A DNA stretch of 64,000 nt from Neoceratodus forsteri (lineage: Eukaryota; Chordata; Ceratodontiformes; Ceratodontidae), in NCBI GenBank assembly GCA_016271365.2, contig CM057456.1, positions 886,286,001 to 886,350,000 on the forward strand, given 5' to 3'. How positions within the stretch are numbered: position 1 is the first letter of the stretch; every line of letters begins with the position of its first letter. The translations under genes were made by a program, and so were the position numbers. The notes beneath the pieces were generated by a model. The model had not been told where the DNA came from. It made no database searches and saw nothing but the letters and a program-made list of their open reading frames with translations. Positions 50,031-61,431 of the stretch are shown here, piece after piece.

Positions 50031-50159
50031 GAGGATGAGTAGCGCACAACCAGGAGAGCAGTCCACCAACGCATCTAGGCACCAAGTCTCACATCACACA
50101 CCCAAAAACCCAGAACACTCAAAACTACAAATGCAGCAAGTAGCAGTAAAATAAATCAA

Positions 50160-50460
50160 ATTCTCCAGAACCAAAATAATACAATCCTCCACTCTCTCTC
50201 TCTCTCTCTCTCTCTCACAGAGTGGTGGACAGAACTAGAAATGAAACAAAACCCAAAAATTTAAATAAAACAAATTCCACCCCCACATAAACAGCCCAAA
50301 AATACAATTCTGCACTCTCTCTCTCTCTCTCACTCACAGGGTGGTGGACAAACTAAAAATAAAAATAAAAATAAAACAAAATAAAGACCCACCCCCTATC
50401 AAATATCCAGATACTTCACTCCTCCACTCTCTCACTCACAGATTTGGGGAGAAAGGGAAG
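50160..50460. repeat. About 120-bp tandem repeat with (TC)n cores
   Basis: A unit made of CCACTCTCTCTC, then CACAGAGTGGTGGACA, then an A-rich tract, recurs near 50189, 50313 and 50423, giving spacings of about 124 and 110. The tract lies just upstream (on the minus strand) of the L2 coding start, so it may be part of that element's 5' region. Confidence 0.65.
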
Positions 50461-51430
50461 TCAACAAATAAAATGCCACACACTGTCTCACACAATAGGG
50501 GGAAACAGATACATAAACAAACAAAACACCACCAGATAACAATGATTAATACACATTCAAAATCTAAAGAAAGAAAAAAAATAATAATAAAAATAAAATA
50601 CTAAAAAAAAAGTCACTTGACTTCTTAGTTTGTTTATAGGTCCTGATTAGTCCAGCACTTCCTAGTAACATGCAACTTTTTGCAGCTCATATTATCCATT
50701 CAAATATTTGCAAATTTAAGCCATAGAATTAAAAAAAAAAAAAAAAGAGATCTGACCAGGGTGACAATAGGGAAATGGAGGCGGGTAGCAGTTCCCAGCA
50801 GATGATAAAGATTTCCTGAGGAGCGGTCTGTTCATCTTCTGAATAAGTATCCAACTCCCAACCGGAGAAAGAAAACCACCCATGTTTCTTAGTGGAATCT
50901 ACTTCACCCCAAAAGGGAAAAATAAGGGCACAGCATACAGGTGGTGCTAAGAGTTTTCCCCCAAAGCCCAAACCAAGGAATAATCCCCACAGAGCAAGGC
51001 AGCCAGCACTTCAATAACCTGGTTTGAACAGCCCTCCAGCTGGCCCCCCAGATTATCCAGGGGAATCACCATTAATGCCCGTCCTTCGACAGGCCCAAAG
51101 TAAGCTCCTCTGTGCCGCCACCAACACCCCAGGGAATCACCACACTGGGATGGGTCAAGAAGGAGCCCCCACACCAACCCATCCAGCCCAAAGTACGAAC
51201 AAAACCCCTTCACCGGGGCTTACCACACACAGGTCAGGCAGTCCAATAGTCTGAGGCAGGGCAATAAAATCTTGGAACTTGGAAGTAAAAAAATCTGTTT
51301 ACACATTTGTGAACACATATTTACTTCCTGGTTTTGACATTGGTTTCTGTGAAGAAACAAAATTGATATGACCTCTGAAAATCCATCCCTGGTTGCTGCT
51401 GTTGAGTCCTGATCCTTTTTTATATGATAC
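50461..51430. other. Unassigned sequence upstream of the L2
   Basis: An A17-type run lies at about 50729-50746. The G/C-richer part at 50950-51250 could be 5' sequence of the L2 or another insertion. There is no motif in the overlapping frames. Confidence 0.35.
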
Positions 51431-51434
51431 TGGG

Positions 51435-51765
51435 AGCTAAACCCAGTGCTGGAGAACATGTATAAATTAAAAAGATGCCACCTGAAGCTCATCCCCATTA
51501 ACATGCTGCTGTCTACCCCAACCAATTTCTAATAGTGAATCGCCACCATGGTGCTGGACAAATGTGAATTTGAAAACAAAAATATTACCAGGAGCAAATC
51601 TCAGGTGGTAGGCTGACCTCCCAATCCCCCTGTCTAACATTGTGAAATCACTCCAATGTTGAAGAACACGTATAAATGAAAAAGATGCCACTGGGATCTC
51701 ATTCCATTTGTATATTGCTGCCCCCACTCCCATCCAGAGACCCCTCCACCTCTTGGTGACAAAGG
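51435..51765. repeat. Two-copy direct repeat, period about 210 bp
   Basis: The word GAGAACATGTATAAATTAAA and the AAGATGCCAC block near 51450 recurs as GAAGAACACGTATAAATGAA with AAGATGCCAC near 51658. Downstream, GCTCATCC... pairs with TCTCATTCC... and TGCTGTCTACCCC with TGCTGCCCCCACTCC. It is an old tandem duplication, perhaps part of an L2 5' region. Confidence 0.6.
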
Positions 51766-52029
51766 GGCCCAATCTTCAATGCTGCTGAACAGCCCCCTCC
51801 CCAGACAGTGGCCAGTATACCCTCCTCTCAGCTTAGCAGCCATCCTCCAACAGAAAATGCAGCTGCAAGCTGCTAAATAGAGAGTTATATTTGTTAAACT
51901 GCGAGTTTGTATATTTTCCATACCAGTATCACATTTATGAGACGCCTCCGTTAAAATCGTATGGACTGCTATATTGATATATCGGTTTGCATGATTTTAG
52001 GTGAGATGTCTTCTCCAATGTTATATACA

Positions 52030-52050
52030 GTATATATATATATATATATA
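52030..52050. repeat. (TA)n microsatellite
   Basis: About ten uninterrupted TA units. Confidence 0.9.
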
Positions 52051-52204
52051 GGAAATATAGCAAACACACAACTGAATAAATACAGGGCTGTATTTATTAA
52101 ATTGCTAACTGAGCTTACATTTTCCAGACAGCACCCAGCTGTGGAGGTAATAGGAAGGATTATCTTTAGGTCTACAGTGAGTGCCACTGGACAGCAGAGA
52201 TAAC

Positions 52205-52440
52205 AGTACTAGGGCAAGGTGTCAGAGGGGATGCCCATGGATACCAGGGAAATCAGAAGTTGGGCAGGGTGTGGGAGGGGGATGACACTGGATACCCTGG
52301 ATGTCTACAGTGAGGTAGAGGGTGGGAGTGGGGTAGTACTGGAAGCCAGAGAAACCTGAGGAGAGCCAGGGTTTGGGATTATGCCAGGGATGCGTGGAGT
52401 GGGGCAGGGTGTGGGAAGGGGGTGTCACTTGATAGTGGAT
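52205..52440. repeat. Degenerate minisatellite, period about 50 bp
   Basis: Units beginning GGCAAGGTGTCAGAGG, GGCAGGGTGTGGGAGG, GGTAGAGGGTGGGAGT and GGCAGGGTGTGGGAAG, each followed by a GGATACC- or GGAAGCC-type segment, follow one another at roughly 50-base spacing, with one shorter unit. It is G-rich on the plus strand. The antisense open frame here is a repeat artefact. Confidence 0.65.
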
Positions 52441-53980
52441 GGAAGCATTGGTGTACAAGTAAATTTCTGTGCCCCTATAATACACTGTCAAAGTTACAGT
52501 AACATCAATGTTGCAACAAGTAATCATTCAAACACTGAGACATGCCACACAACAGATTCACCAAGGGTTGGGGAGGGACTTTTTACCCTAACTTCACAGT
52601 TTCCTACTTTGGTAACATTGTGTTTCAACCTTAACTAACGACTGAATGTAGCTCTTTGCAATGAGTCATAGAACATGGACTGATTCATATTATTCATTAT
52701 AAAATGGGCTTCGGAATCCTTGCAACTTCACCAGACTAAACACATTAGCTGACCATTCATTACTCTCTGGTACACTTACAGTTTGTAAACAACTTGCCCT
52801 AATCTACCTAGCAAGAACTTAACTTAGTGAAAATAAAACATTTTATTCCATTAAAAATAATCTCGTTTCCACTTTTCAAAAACAATAAATTCTCAACAAG
52901 GCATTGAAATAAATGCACTTCCTTGGTTCCTTCAAAGGCCCTCAGCCTTTGTTACCTGACTCACATACTGTATTCTACCAGCAATAAAGTAACTGAAGGA
53001 AAATAAAACCGTTTCCCATTAAATGAAGCTTTTCTGTCATTGTATAAGCACAATAACCTACTTTAGGGCACAGGATTTGAGAACTAATACACTTCCTAGG
53101 TGCACTTAAATTCATTTGGCAATTGGCCTCATGCCCTCCAGTTCACCCAGGCACATGCATTAATTCTCTAGAAAGGCATGCCCTGCTGTGGGTTACTGCT
53201 TATGTAATGCCTTCTTATCAAGCCACATTGATTTATTATCCTCTACTGGAAAACTGTCTGTACATAAAAAAGATGTGGTTCAGAAGCCTCCACTGTGATA
53301 GCACTAAAATGCTGTTTACAATTATATATAATTTCATTTAAGGGATGCATCAATTGTCTGCTATGACTGACATGGTGTCTGTATTACTTGAATAAACTGT
53401 CTTTTCCTCTCCCCATGCTCAACTACCCAAGATACTGCTGAGGGCCTGTGTGACCGACAGTAAGTGGGAATGGGAATCAATCAGACTGTTACAAACAAGC
53501 CATGTTTGCTTTAGCTAAGCAGCCAGAACACTGATTCCCAATGTCCGAGTAGACTACCCCTGGCTGTTTTTCTCCATCACACAAACTGGAACATGCACGC
53601 ACTGGTTTTTGGTTTAATCTGTAAAATACTCCAACACTGCAGAAGATCTCTTTGTTTTTTTTGGGTACACTGTGGAACTGCTGAGTTTCTTTGGGAGCAG
53701 TAGGGTGGTGACTAAGTTGATTTCATTTTTTTCTTCCTTGGTGCCATAATGTGACTGGACTGATTGTCCTGGCAGAGCAGCACTTGCAGCAACAGCACTA
53801 GGGTTTCAATGAGGGCTCTGGGGGTAGGGCTGATGTTTACATTTCCCTGCCTGACCAACTTCCCTTTTTGCTTTTCTTTCTCTTTTGCATTATTTTTTAT
53901 AATTTGTCTGTCTCCTCTCATGATGTCCTTCACTCCTCTGTAGTGCACTCAGCATCAGAACTTTCTTTTTATTCTGTGGT
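52441..53980. other. Unassigned AT-rich stretch
   Basis: No gene or repeat family was recognised. The minus frame at 53948-53712 is Lys-rich but has no motif. Confidence 0.4.
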
Positions 53981-53982
53981 AA

Positions 53983-54175
53983 CCAGGCAAGGCCCATTAG
54001 GCACAAGTGCCTGTTTTCAGGGGCGACCAGGGAGCACTGGGTTGGTTAAGCGACTTGCTCAGAGTCATACAGTACACAAATGAAGGCTGTGGGAATCAAA
54101 CCCAGGTCTGCTGGATGTACCAAGTTCATTCACAGCACATTATTCTAACCTCTAGGCTATAATGACAGTGCAATT
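53983..54175 (-). mobile_element. Full-length tRNA-headed SINE
   Basis: The minus strand reads as a head with A-box-like TAGCCTAGAGGTTAGAATAA and B box GGGTTTGATTCCC, then a body with GACTCTGAGCAAGTCGCTTA, then a tail CCTGGTCGCCCCTGAAAACA with GTGCCTAATGGGCC. It aligns end to end with the plus-strand copy at 15882-16050, with roughly one difference in six bases by eye, so both are complete members of one family. Confidence 0.8.
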
Positions 54176-54179
54176 TGTT

Positions 54180-54680
54180 GGAGTAACTGACAGTATACTT
54201 TAAGCCTCCTCTATTTCATACTCCTTTTCTCATGCATATACTTCCTCCTCGCTTGCTTCCATCTGCTTCTCTCCTTCCCAGTGCCCCATCAGCTTTCCCC
54301 TGCCTTTTTGCAACTTCCTTCTCATGTGCATCTGCTTCCCTTTCCTCTACCAACTTACTCTCATGGCCCCACTCCAACAACTCAAAGTCAGTATGCTACT
54401 CACTGGCACTCCCCTCTAGTGTAACCTGATTTGGTGGTGGTGCTACTGGCTTGCTTTTATAGAAATGCAGTGTTGATATACCATGCCCTACCTCAAACAA
54501 TTTCACTTTTTCCTCAGGTGATAAGATAACAGTAGTATCAGTGCTAGACTCAGACTCACTGTCCCCTTCCACACACAATGACTGAGCAATAGCACTGAGC
54601 TTGGCACTGCTTCTATTGTTGATGTCTGAGTTGTGGGGTGGGGCAAAGGGGATCATCACAGCTAGAGATGCAATCATCCT
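54180..54680 (-). pseudogene. Possible degraded coding relic, family unknown
   Basis: A minus-strand frame (54677-54396) is followed, after one stop, by a charged segment in the same frame (FELLEWGHESKLVEE...) reaching about 54210. One frame with a single stop over 470 bases, and an acidic-then-basic composition, hint at an old transposon protein. No motif confirms this. Chance is a real alternative. Confidence 0.25.
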
Positions 54681-57480
54681 GGAACAGAGGTGGCAGTAGT
54701 GGTGCTGGTGCCACTGCTACTGGCAGTTGGTGCTGTATTGTTAATAAAAGATAAACAGGGGAGGACTTGGCTTTACAGATTAGGATGGATCTCGTATATC
54801 CCCATAGGAAGGGGACCTCATAGTACTGGAAAGAGGAACAGTGGAAGACCTGTTTGCTTCTGGTTTTCTCAGTGTGCTTTCATCACAAGATGCACTGTAA
54901 ACCCGGGACTGGCTGAGAAAGCTGTTCAATCAGCATGGAACCCATTTACTTCTGGGAACTAGTAAACCATGGTTCCGTTGGATGGACTATCACACATACA
55001 GCCCTAGTCCTTCTCTCAGGGATAGCCCCTGCCCCATCACTATGACTCCCATTCCCTGTCCGACCCTTCACCACCACCCCTTACAGAACTGGTGCTTGGT
55101 GGAACTAGCATGGCGGAATGTTTTTCTGCTTCTTTTCTCCTCCTTCTCTGCCCCATCCCTTTCTTCTCTTGTTGTGTTCCTTATGGTTTCTACACCCACA
55201 AGACAGCAAACACCCACATACTCTGGGCACATCACCCACTGACACACCCATCTCATTCTCACTGAGAGACCTACTGCCTCACTGCAGCAGCCTACTTCAC
55301 TTAGGCTATACTCACAGACAGGCAATTAAATAAACAAACAAATACATAAAGATATCTGTGCCCCACACCACCAGCAGTTAAATTATTTGTTACAGGGCAT
55401 AAAATGTATTCAGCTATGTATTTAGTCTAATAAAGAAATGACTGTAATAAAAATATTTCTACATTTCTGTCTCTTCTATTAGTTTATAGCTGCTTTTGAT
55501 GTGTACTGATCTGTACCTGACTCGCCGATTCTTGATGTAACAAAGTATGCTTGACAGTATCAGACAGGATTAGACATCGCCAGTAACGTTAACATTTGTC
55601 CAGCTGGTATGGTGTGACATTGGGTTCAAAGGCAGTTCATGAACTACTGTATTTTTGGTAACTGCTTTCATCTTTTCTATATAAATAAATTGTATCTATA
55701 CTACCTGATTGCATAATCAAGCCTAATAACATTAGGTCGAATCTGTTAATGTTATCTAAGCTGTTAATGGTGTCCATTTGCCATCTCAGTTGAACTCTCA
55801 AATCGTATTTAAAAAAAGAGTTAAAGCATGTGTATCCTTGTCTCGGTAGGAGGTTATAGTCATAATGGGAGTTATGACAACTACTTGTTATGTAATGCCA
55901 TAAATTAATTTTTTTAGATATTCACTACATTTTCACTCCATGAGCCACTGTCTTTTGCTAGTTCCATGATGACTGCAAACTTTGACAGAACTGCAGTACA
56001 CAATGCAATTTTGTCCCTGCTTTGATCTGAGCAGTCAGTGAAATGGGGGTGGGGGTGGGGGTGGAGACAATAGCATACCGTATCAGTCTAATCACAACTC
56101 AATACCTTACAAGCCGGAGACCAAGTGTAACACAACTAATAGAGCATGGCGGTAGGTTTGAAAAGTAAAAGTTAAGTGCATGACTTCTGTCAATTATCAC
56201 TTATAACCCAACAAACAGGATCAGGTGCTTCCTAAATATGCGATCCTCAGCATTTAGCAATTGTGAATGAATGACGAGATTTTGTCTCATTGTCTTTTGA
56301 TTTTATAACATAGATTAGATGCATAAGCAAATGATTCAATGTTTCAATTATTTTTTTTACATTATTATATTTATAAAGCAGTTCTATGAACATCTCATCT
56401 GATTTTATGTTGTAACTGCATCTATTGACAGAACAAGTTACATTTGTTTTTCCACTCTGTATCACTTTCAGTCTTCAAGTCAGGATTATGAAAAATATTT
56501 AAACACATCCTTTACTGAAATTATACTCACTGCGTGAACAATACCTCTAAAGCAGTTTGCTAACCAGTCACTCTAATCTCACCACACGCCATTCTATGCT
56601 GTCTGCTACGGTAACGTTATTTATGTGCTCTATACAATGAAACTGCCCACTTGACTTCCACATCCCCATCCTTGCCAGTGGCAAAACTTATTTCTGCTTT
56701 GGAAACACACAATGAAACATGAGCAGCACTGATTTTTAATGCTTAGCTTGTCAGTTATTCAGATCACCTGCCAATTCTCAACTGCATAACATTCAAGACA
56801 TGTTCAGTCTGAGAGGTATATCTAATTGTGTTTTCATTGGTGTCAGTCAATCGATATGTTCAATCCCACACAGTTATCATTAACATATTTTTTTTTACTT
56901 TTCTGTCTTAATGCCACGAAAGTTTAAACATACTTTTTTGTCACCATGCATGATTCCTACTACTGTTTTTATCATTCCACATTTTTTACTCCCCACTACA
57001 TGCAATGCAATAGTTATTACTGCCATCTGAAAGTTTTTGTACATTTTTTTAATCCATCCTCTACTGATAGTTCACTTATTTTGTATTGTACACATGTACA
57101 TGGGTAAAGTAAACAGATGAATATTCTCACAATTGGACAGTTACATCACATTAATAATACACAACTATTACAAAAAGTAAAAACCATATATCTAATAAAC
57201 CATATGCTACATGCATAAATGTATTAACACTTTTTAAAATAAGTATAGTGACTGCCGCCCCTTCAAGCTTTCCAAAATCTTATGTATAGTTTTAAACTAC
57301 AGTGGCTGATGGTGTGCCTGAAAGCTGTTCTATTACCATGCGTGGGAGCATGAAAGAATTACATCAGGGGTTCTTCATAGGTAACCTTAGTGCCCTAATG
57401 AAGGCTCGTGTTAGTTATGGAAATGTTGGTGGCGGGCGCTTAGTAGTAAATGTAACAGATTTGATAATGCTTCATGTGGA
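54681..57480. other. Unassigned AT-rich stretch
   Basis: Nothing coding was recognised. A short (GGGGGT)n run at 56044-56063 could form a G-quadruplex. The sequence becomes GC-rich abruptly near 57480-57500, where the Harbinger region begins. Confidence 0.45.
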
Positions 57481-57496
57481 GACAATGGACTGGATA

Positions 57497-57521
57497 TTCA
57501 AAAGGGTTGCGCAATGCGCAA
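57497..57521 (+). repeat. Candidate left (sub)terminal inverted repeat of the Harbinger
   Basis: TTCAAAAGGGTTGCGCAATG plus CGCAA matches the reverse complement of 61699-61723 at 20 of 25 positions. The conserved parts are TTCAA, TTGCGCAA and GCGCAA. Because GCGC words are common here, this could be a subterminal repeat rather than the true end. Confidence 0.4.
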
Positions 57522-57986
57522 TGGGTTGCGCCAGGGCAAGTCTGAAAATGCACCATTCTGCGATATTCAGCAGGAGGCAGTTGCACCACCAAAAACATGC
57601 TGAGCAACAGTGCAATGATAATGAAGGCATGCGCAACCGAAGGGGGAGGAACCATGCATAAAGGGCGCTGATGTGATGTTCAAGACTTACTGATCGCAAC
57701 AGTGAAACAGCGGAAGTTGCACCATAGCAGAAATGAGCCAGAATAAAAAGAAGCAAGGAAGAGGCGCAAGAACGCAACAGGGAAGCCACATGAGGCAGGG
57801 GGAGAGACAGGCACAGGGAAACTGGGAGAAAGAGGGCAGGCCAGGGAAACCACGCTGCAGAAGAGAGGCACAGGGAAGGTGTGTGGTGACACACATACCT
57901 GAGGCCAGCACAGACAGGTGTACCCGGTGCAGAGGAGGTAGCAGTCAGGACAGCGGGGGGAACAAAGCAACAGCTGATGGGGGGGA

Positions 57987-59258
57987 ATGCAAGCCAGGGA
58001 CATGGCCAGTGCCACCTTCCACATGGAGGCCGTAATGAGGGGGGTGAGAAGGCATGCGGCAGGGGGACGTGGCCGTGGAAGGGCCCGTCGGTGGTATGCC
58101 CCCAACAGGCAGTACCGAGCCCGCACCAGCTTTGAGCTGTATACAGATATCGAGATTGTGGGCCAGTACCACCTGAACAGGGCAATACTGAGGCGGCTCC
58201 GTGAGCTGTGCAGTGATGTGATGCAGGCACCCACACGATGGAGTCATGCCCTGTCAGTGGAGACAAAGGTAACAGCCTGCATGTGCTTGCTCACCACGGA
58301 TACCTTCCAGAGACCAACCGGGAACACCACAGGCATAACACAGTCGGCCACATCACGCATCCTCACCCAATTCCTCAGCGCACTGCTGCCACATGCTGCG
58401 GAGTACATCCATTTCCCCAGCACTGCGGCGGAGCGCACAGCAAACATCCAGGAGTTCTACAGGGTAGCACATATGCCTGGCGTGCTAGGGGCAATAGACT
58501 GCACCCATGTGGCCATACGCACACCATCTGGTGAGGAGGGGGCCGCATACATGAACCACAAGGGCTATTACAGTGTCAACTGCCAGGTGGTGTGTGATGC
58601 CAGTGGGCGCATCATCAATGTCTGTGCCACGCACCCTGGGGGAGCACATGATTCATACATCTGGCACCAGTCGGCACTGTGCCACCGATTTGAGAGTGGG
58701 GACATCCCCACAGGACATCTAGTGGGTGAGTATGCAAATCAAATGGACATATCGCGGGCCTGGGGGCATAGCCAGAGGTGCCATGGGTGTGGCCCACAGG
58801 GCTTGGGGCAGTCTGAAGCTGAACATGAAACTAACCTCCACTCTCTGCACACAGGTGACAGTGGATACCCACTCCGTCCCTGGCTGCTCACACCCTACCG
58901 GCGGCCCACGACCCCATCGCAGCAATGCTACAATGAGGCACATGCCACCACATGCAATGTCATTGAGCGGGTGTTCGGGATGCTGAAGACACGTTTCCAT
59001 TGCCTGGACGCCTCTGGCAGTGCCCTACAGTACAGCCCCACAAAGGCCTGTGGGATATTCCTGGCCTGTTGCATCCTGCACAACATGGCCAAAGAATGTG
59101 GGATAGCCGTACAGGTCAAAGAGGGGGACAGCGATAGGGACGCCGGTGACGATGGTGATGGGCAGTCCCCCCTTGGCCGACAGGACCCCCGACTGATCCG
59201 GCTGGCACAGCTGCACCGGGACACCATTACAGAGGAGCACTTCAGCCAGCCCAGATAA
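57987..59258 (+). CDS. Harbinger transposase (HARBI1-like DDE nuclease), two exons
   Basis: This is the enzyme that cuts and rejoins PIF/Harbinger DNA. Exons 57987-58725 and 58855-59258 join to 380 residues, close to the roughly 350 of the domesticated HARBI1. An Arg-rich N-terminus is followed by a helix-turn-helix-like region (about residues 88-130). The catalytic triad is complete: D171 in GAIDCTHVAI, D222 in PGGAHDSYIW, and E284 in NVIERVFGMLKTRF. The conserved DSGYPLRPWLLTPY lies at 248-261. The 129-base intron has a GTGAGT donor and CACACAG acceptor. Splicing restores LVGDSGYPL, whereas retention would insert 43 residues without a stop. The start at 57987 is the first Met of the frame; 58002 and 58023 are alternatives. 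There are no stops or frameshifts, so it may be active. It is convergent with the Myb/SANT gene. Confidence 0.92.
   Translation: MQARDMASATFHMEAVMRGVRRHAAGGRGRGRARRWYAPNRQYRARTSFELYTDIEIVGQYHLNRAILRRLRELCSDVMQAPTRWSHALSVETKVTACMCLLTTDTFQRPTGNTTGITQSATSRILTQFLSALLPHAAEYIHFPSTAAERTANIQEFYRVAHMPGVLGAIDCTHVAIRTPSGEEGAAYMNHKGYYSVNCQVVCDASGRIINVCATHPGGAHDSYIWHQSALCHRFESGDIPTGHLVGEYANQMDISRAWGHSQRCHGCGPQGLGQSEAEHETNLHSLHTGDSGYPLRPWLLTPYRRPTTPSQQCYNEAHATTCNVIERVFGMLKTRFHCLDASGSALQYSPTKACGIFLACCILHNMAKECGIAVQVKEGDSDRDAGDDGDGQSPLGRQDPRLIRLAQLHRDTITEEHFSQPR
58726..58854 (+). other. Transposase intron, 129 bp, open in frame
   Basis: The donor G/GTGAGT and the acceptor after CTCTGCACACAG bound a segment with no homology to Harbinger transposases. 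Its removal joins LVG to DSGYP exactly as in the family. Its length is divisible by three and it has no stop, which is why the unspliced frame looks intact. Confidence 0.85.
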
Positions 59259-59778
59259 GTCATGGTGCCATGCACAACCACCAGTGGCCAAGGCACAACC
59301 CACAAACACGCATGGAAACACACCAGGGGTGCATGCTGGCAAGGGATGTGGCAGGGCACAGAAGCACATGCACACAACCAGGGATGGGTGAACAGCAACG
59401 CGCCACATGGACGGACACACACACATGCACACACACAATGCACCAAACGTGCACAGAGGGCAGGTGGAAAACCGAGCCAGAACGCCAACTCTAGCATCAC
59501 ACATGTCCACAGGCCACCACGTCCACTGTCTGTCCATGTGCGTGTGTCAGATGCTGGGCACCATCGCACTTTGGTGTACAGCGCAATGCAGGCATCATCA
59601 TCCACATGTACCTGTGGACAGTAGCCAGGAGGGTGTGCAGGTGGACTGTGTTTCTGCGTGCATGGCCGGGCACCCACCCGTGCACTGCCAACCGAAACAC
59701 ACAATGCACACAGGGCAGCAACAGACAGTGCCCATGCTGGGAGACAGATCATTCTTGTGGCACAGTGCCACGGCCACC
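59259..59778. other. Spacer between convergent Harbinger genes
   Basis: This spacer is 520 bases long, GC-rich and rich in CA/TG words. It should hold both 3' untranslated regions. I see no canonical AATAAA on either strand within it. Long frames on both strands reflect the base composition. Confidence 0.5.
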
Positions 59779-61431
59779 TCAGATGCGTGGGCGGCCCCTC
59801 CGAGACCCGCCAGCACTGGCAGGCTGACCACGGGCCTCTTGGGGTGGCACCGATGGTCCCCCAGGGGTTCCACTGTGCGAACGCGACCGTGCCCGTGCAG
59901 GGGTCTGCAGCACACCGAACATGCTTGCACCAGGAGTACTCGGGATGCCCACAGCTGAACCCGGTGTCGACAGGTTGGGTGTCGCACGACACCGGAAATG
60001 GGGAGTAGATAGCGCACTGCGTGGTGTGAGCGACGCATGGGCACCTGACTGTGTGCCCATTGTGGCCATGACAGCAATGAACGCCCATGCATGCCTGTCA
60101 ATGGCAGCGATCATATCCTCCCACAAACGGTCCATCCGTGACAGGATCCTATTGGTGTCCCTGCTGCGACCCTCCTCTACCTGCTGCAGAGCCACACACA
60201 GTGTCTCCACAGATGTCTCAAGCTGCATCTGCTGCTGGATCGATGCCTGCGGTAGCGATTGTCTTTCGTCAAAGAGGTTGTCTGCCTCCTCGGCATCCTG
60301 TCCCTCAGGGTGTGCATGGGCCTGATGTTCAACACCCCTTGAGGGTGGGTGCTGCACACCAGGACCAGATATGGGCAAGTCCACAGGTGTTGCACAGATG
60401 TCACCGCTGAACCCTGAACCCCCAGTCCTGGTGGGAGACTGCTGCTGCCACCCTTCTGGCCGCTGTACCCAAGGGCTCAGTGGTGCCGCTGCTGTGGCTG
60501 CAACAGTCCCACTGTCCTGACCAGCCACTGTTGCTGCCCCACTGGTGCTGACAGGCACAGCCTGGGACTGTGCTGACACGTTGGCCCACATAGCAGCACC
60601 AGCCAGAGCCATGGGCGCGAGCTGACCTGCTGTGTGTCCATTCCATGGCACACACGTGTCACTGCCCATGACGGTCATGTTGTCATCACTGGTGTAGGTC
60701 TCTGCCCCAGCCACAGTCACGGCGCGCTGGCATCCTTGGATGCCAGAATGCTGAGACACAGGAAGGGCTTCCCCCACACCTGTCTCAACGATATCAGTGT
60801 GGACAGCCAGGCAGCCCCACTGTTGCAATGCTCCACGTATACCTGTGGAGGTGGATGGTCCCTCCTCCAACTCCAGCTGACTGTCCGCAATGGACAGGCC
60901 CACCACCGCTGACCAATGCAGATGCACAGGATCTGTAAGGGAAATCAAAGTCACGTTACTGCGTGTGACCTACCCTGGCCCCCCATAGACCGACCATGAC
61001 TTACCATGCAGTGATGGGCCACCACCCGTCTGGAAGTCACCGCCCGGAACTCCCTCTATGGCACTGCGGTGCATGCTTGCAGCAAGCCTGTCCTCTGCTG
61101 GTGTGAGCTGCACCACCTCCGGCTGTCCACCACCTGTTGCAGCACATGCCGCCCTGATGGCAGCCACCTTCTCCTTCATCCTCCTCCTGTCAGTACTCAT
61201 CTTCTTCTTACATTCCTGCACGGAGTGATGGTGGCTGCCATGCAGGTTGATGGCACATGCCACCTCCTCCCATGCAGCCGCATGGGCCAGAGGGGTGCTC
61301 CGCCATCCACTGAGCAGTGGCTCCTGCTCCAGGAAGGCCTCGAAAAGTGCCTCGGTCTCGGCCTTCGTGAAATTGGGCCTCCTCTTCCACCCACCATCGT
61401 TGTCCTCCTCACCCAGACCTTGCTCGGTCAT
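59779..61431 (-). CDS. Harbinger Myb/SANT-like DNA-binding protein (NAIF1-like), two exons
   Basis: Harbinger elements encode a Myb/SANT (trihelix-like) partner that binds the ends and helps the transposase enter the nucleus. Exon 1 (61431-61005) and exon 2 (60932-59779) join across a 72-base intron (GTAAGT donor, CCTTACAG acceptor, phase 1) to give 526 residues without a stop. Residues 16-100 form the DNA-binding domain: KRRPNFTKAETEALFEAFLE, then AAAWEEVACAIN, then SVQECKKKMSTDRRRMKEKV. TGGG and LTPAEDR with an EGVPGGDF block are family hallmarks. Exon 2 is Pro/Ser/Thr-rich, with a putative helix (QQQMQLETSVETLCVALQQV to about AAIDRHAW) and a basic AT-hook-like GSRRGRPR end. Both reading frame and splice sites are intact. 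Confidence 0.88.
60933..61004 (-). other. Myb/SANT gene intron, 72 bp
   Basis: On the minus strand CATG/GTAAGT begins the intron and TTCCCTTACAG ends it. Joining continues the frame as SLH-DPVHLHW. An in-frame stop inside the intron (60970-60972) means splicing is required. Confidence 0.8.

Noticed and set aside
57302..57661. 119-codon plus-strand frame upstream of the transposase
   Set aside because: It crosses the composition boundary and the candidate terminal repeat, and shows no conserved motif.
57472..58266. 264-codon minus-strand frame at the left end of the Harbinger
   Set aside because: Antisense to the transposase exon and its leader; low-complexity Cys/Pro/Ser composition without any family signature.
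59407..59958. 183-codon plus-strand frame in the convergent spacer
   Set aside because: It overlaps the antisense of Myb/SANT exon 2 and is His/Thr-rich repeat-like sequence; chance frame.
58928..60088. 386-codon minus-strand open frame across the end of the transposase and the spacer
   Set aside because: It is antisense to the conserved transposase C-terminus, Cys/His-rich by composition, and has no motif. It is a shadow frame in GC-rich DNA.
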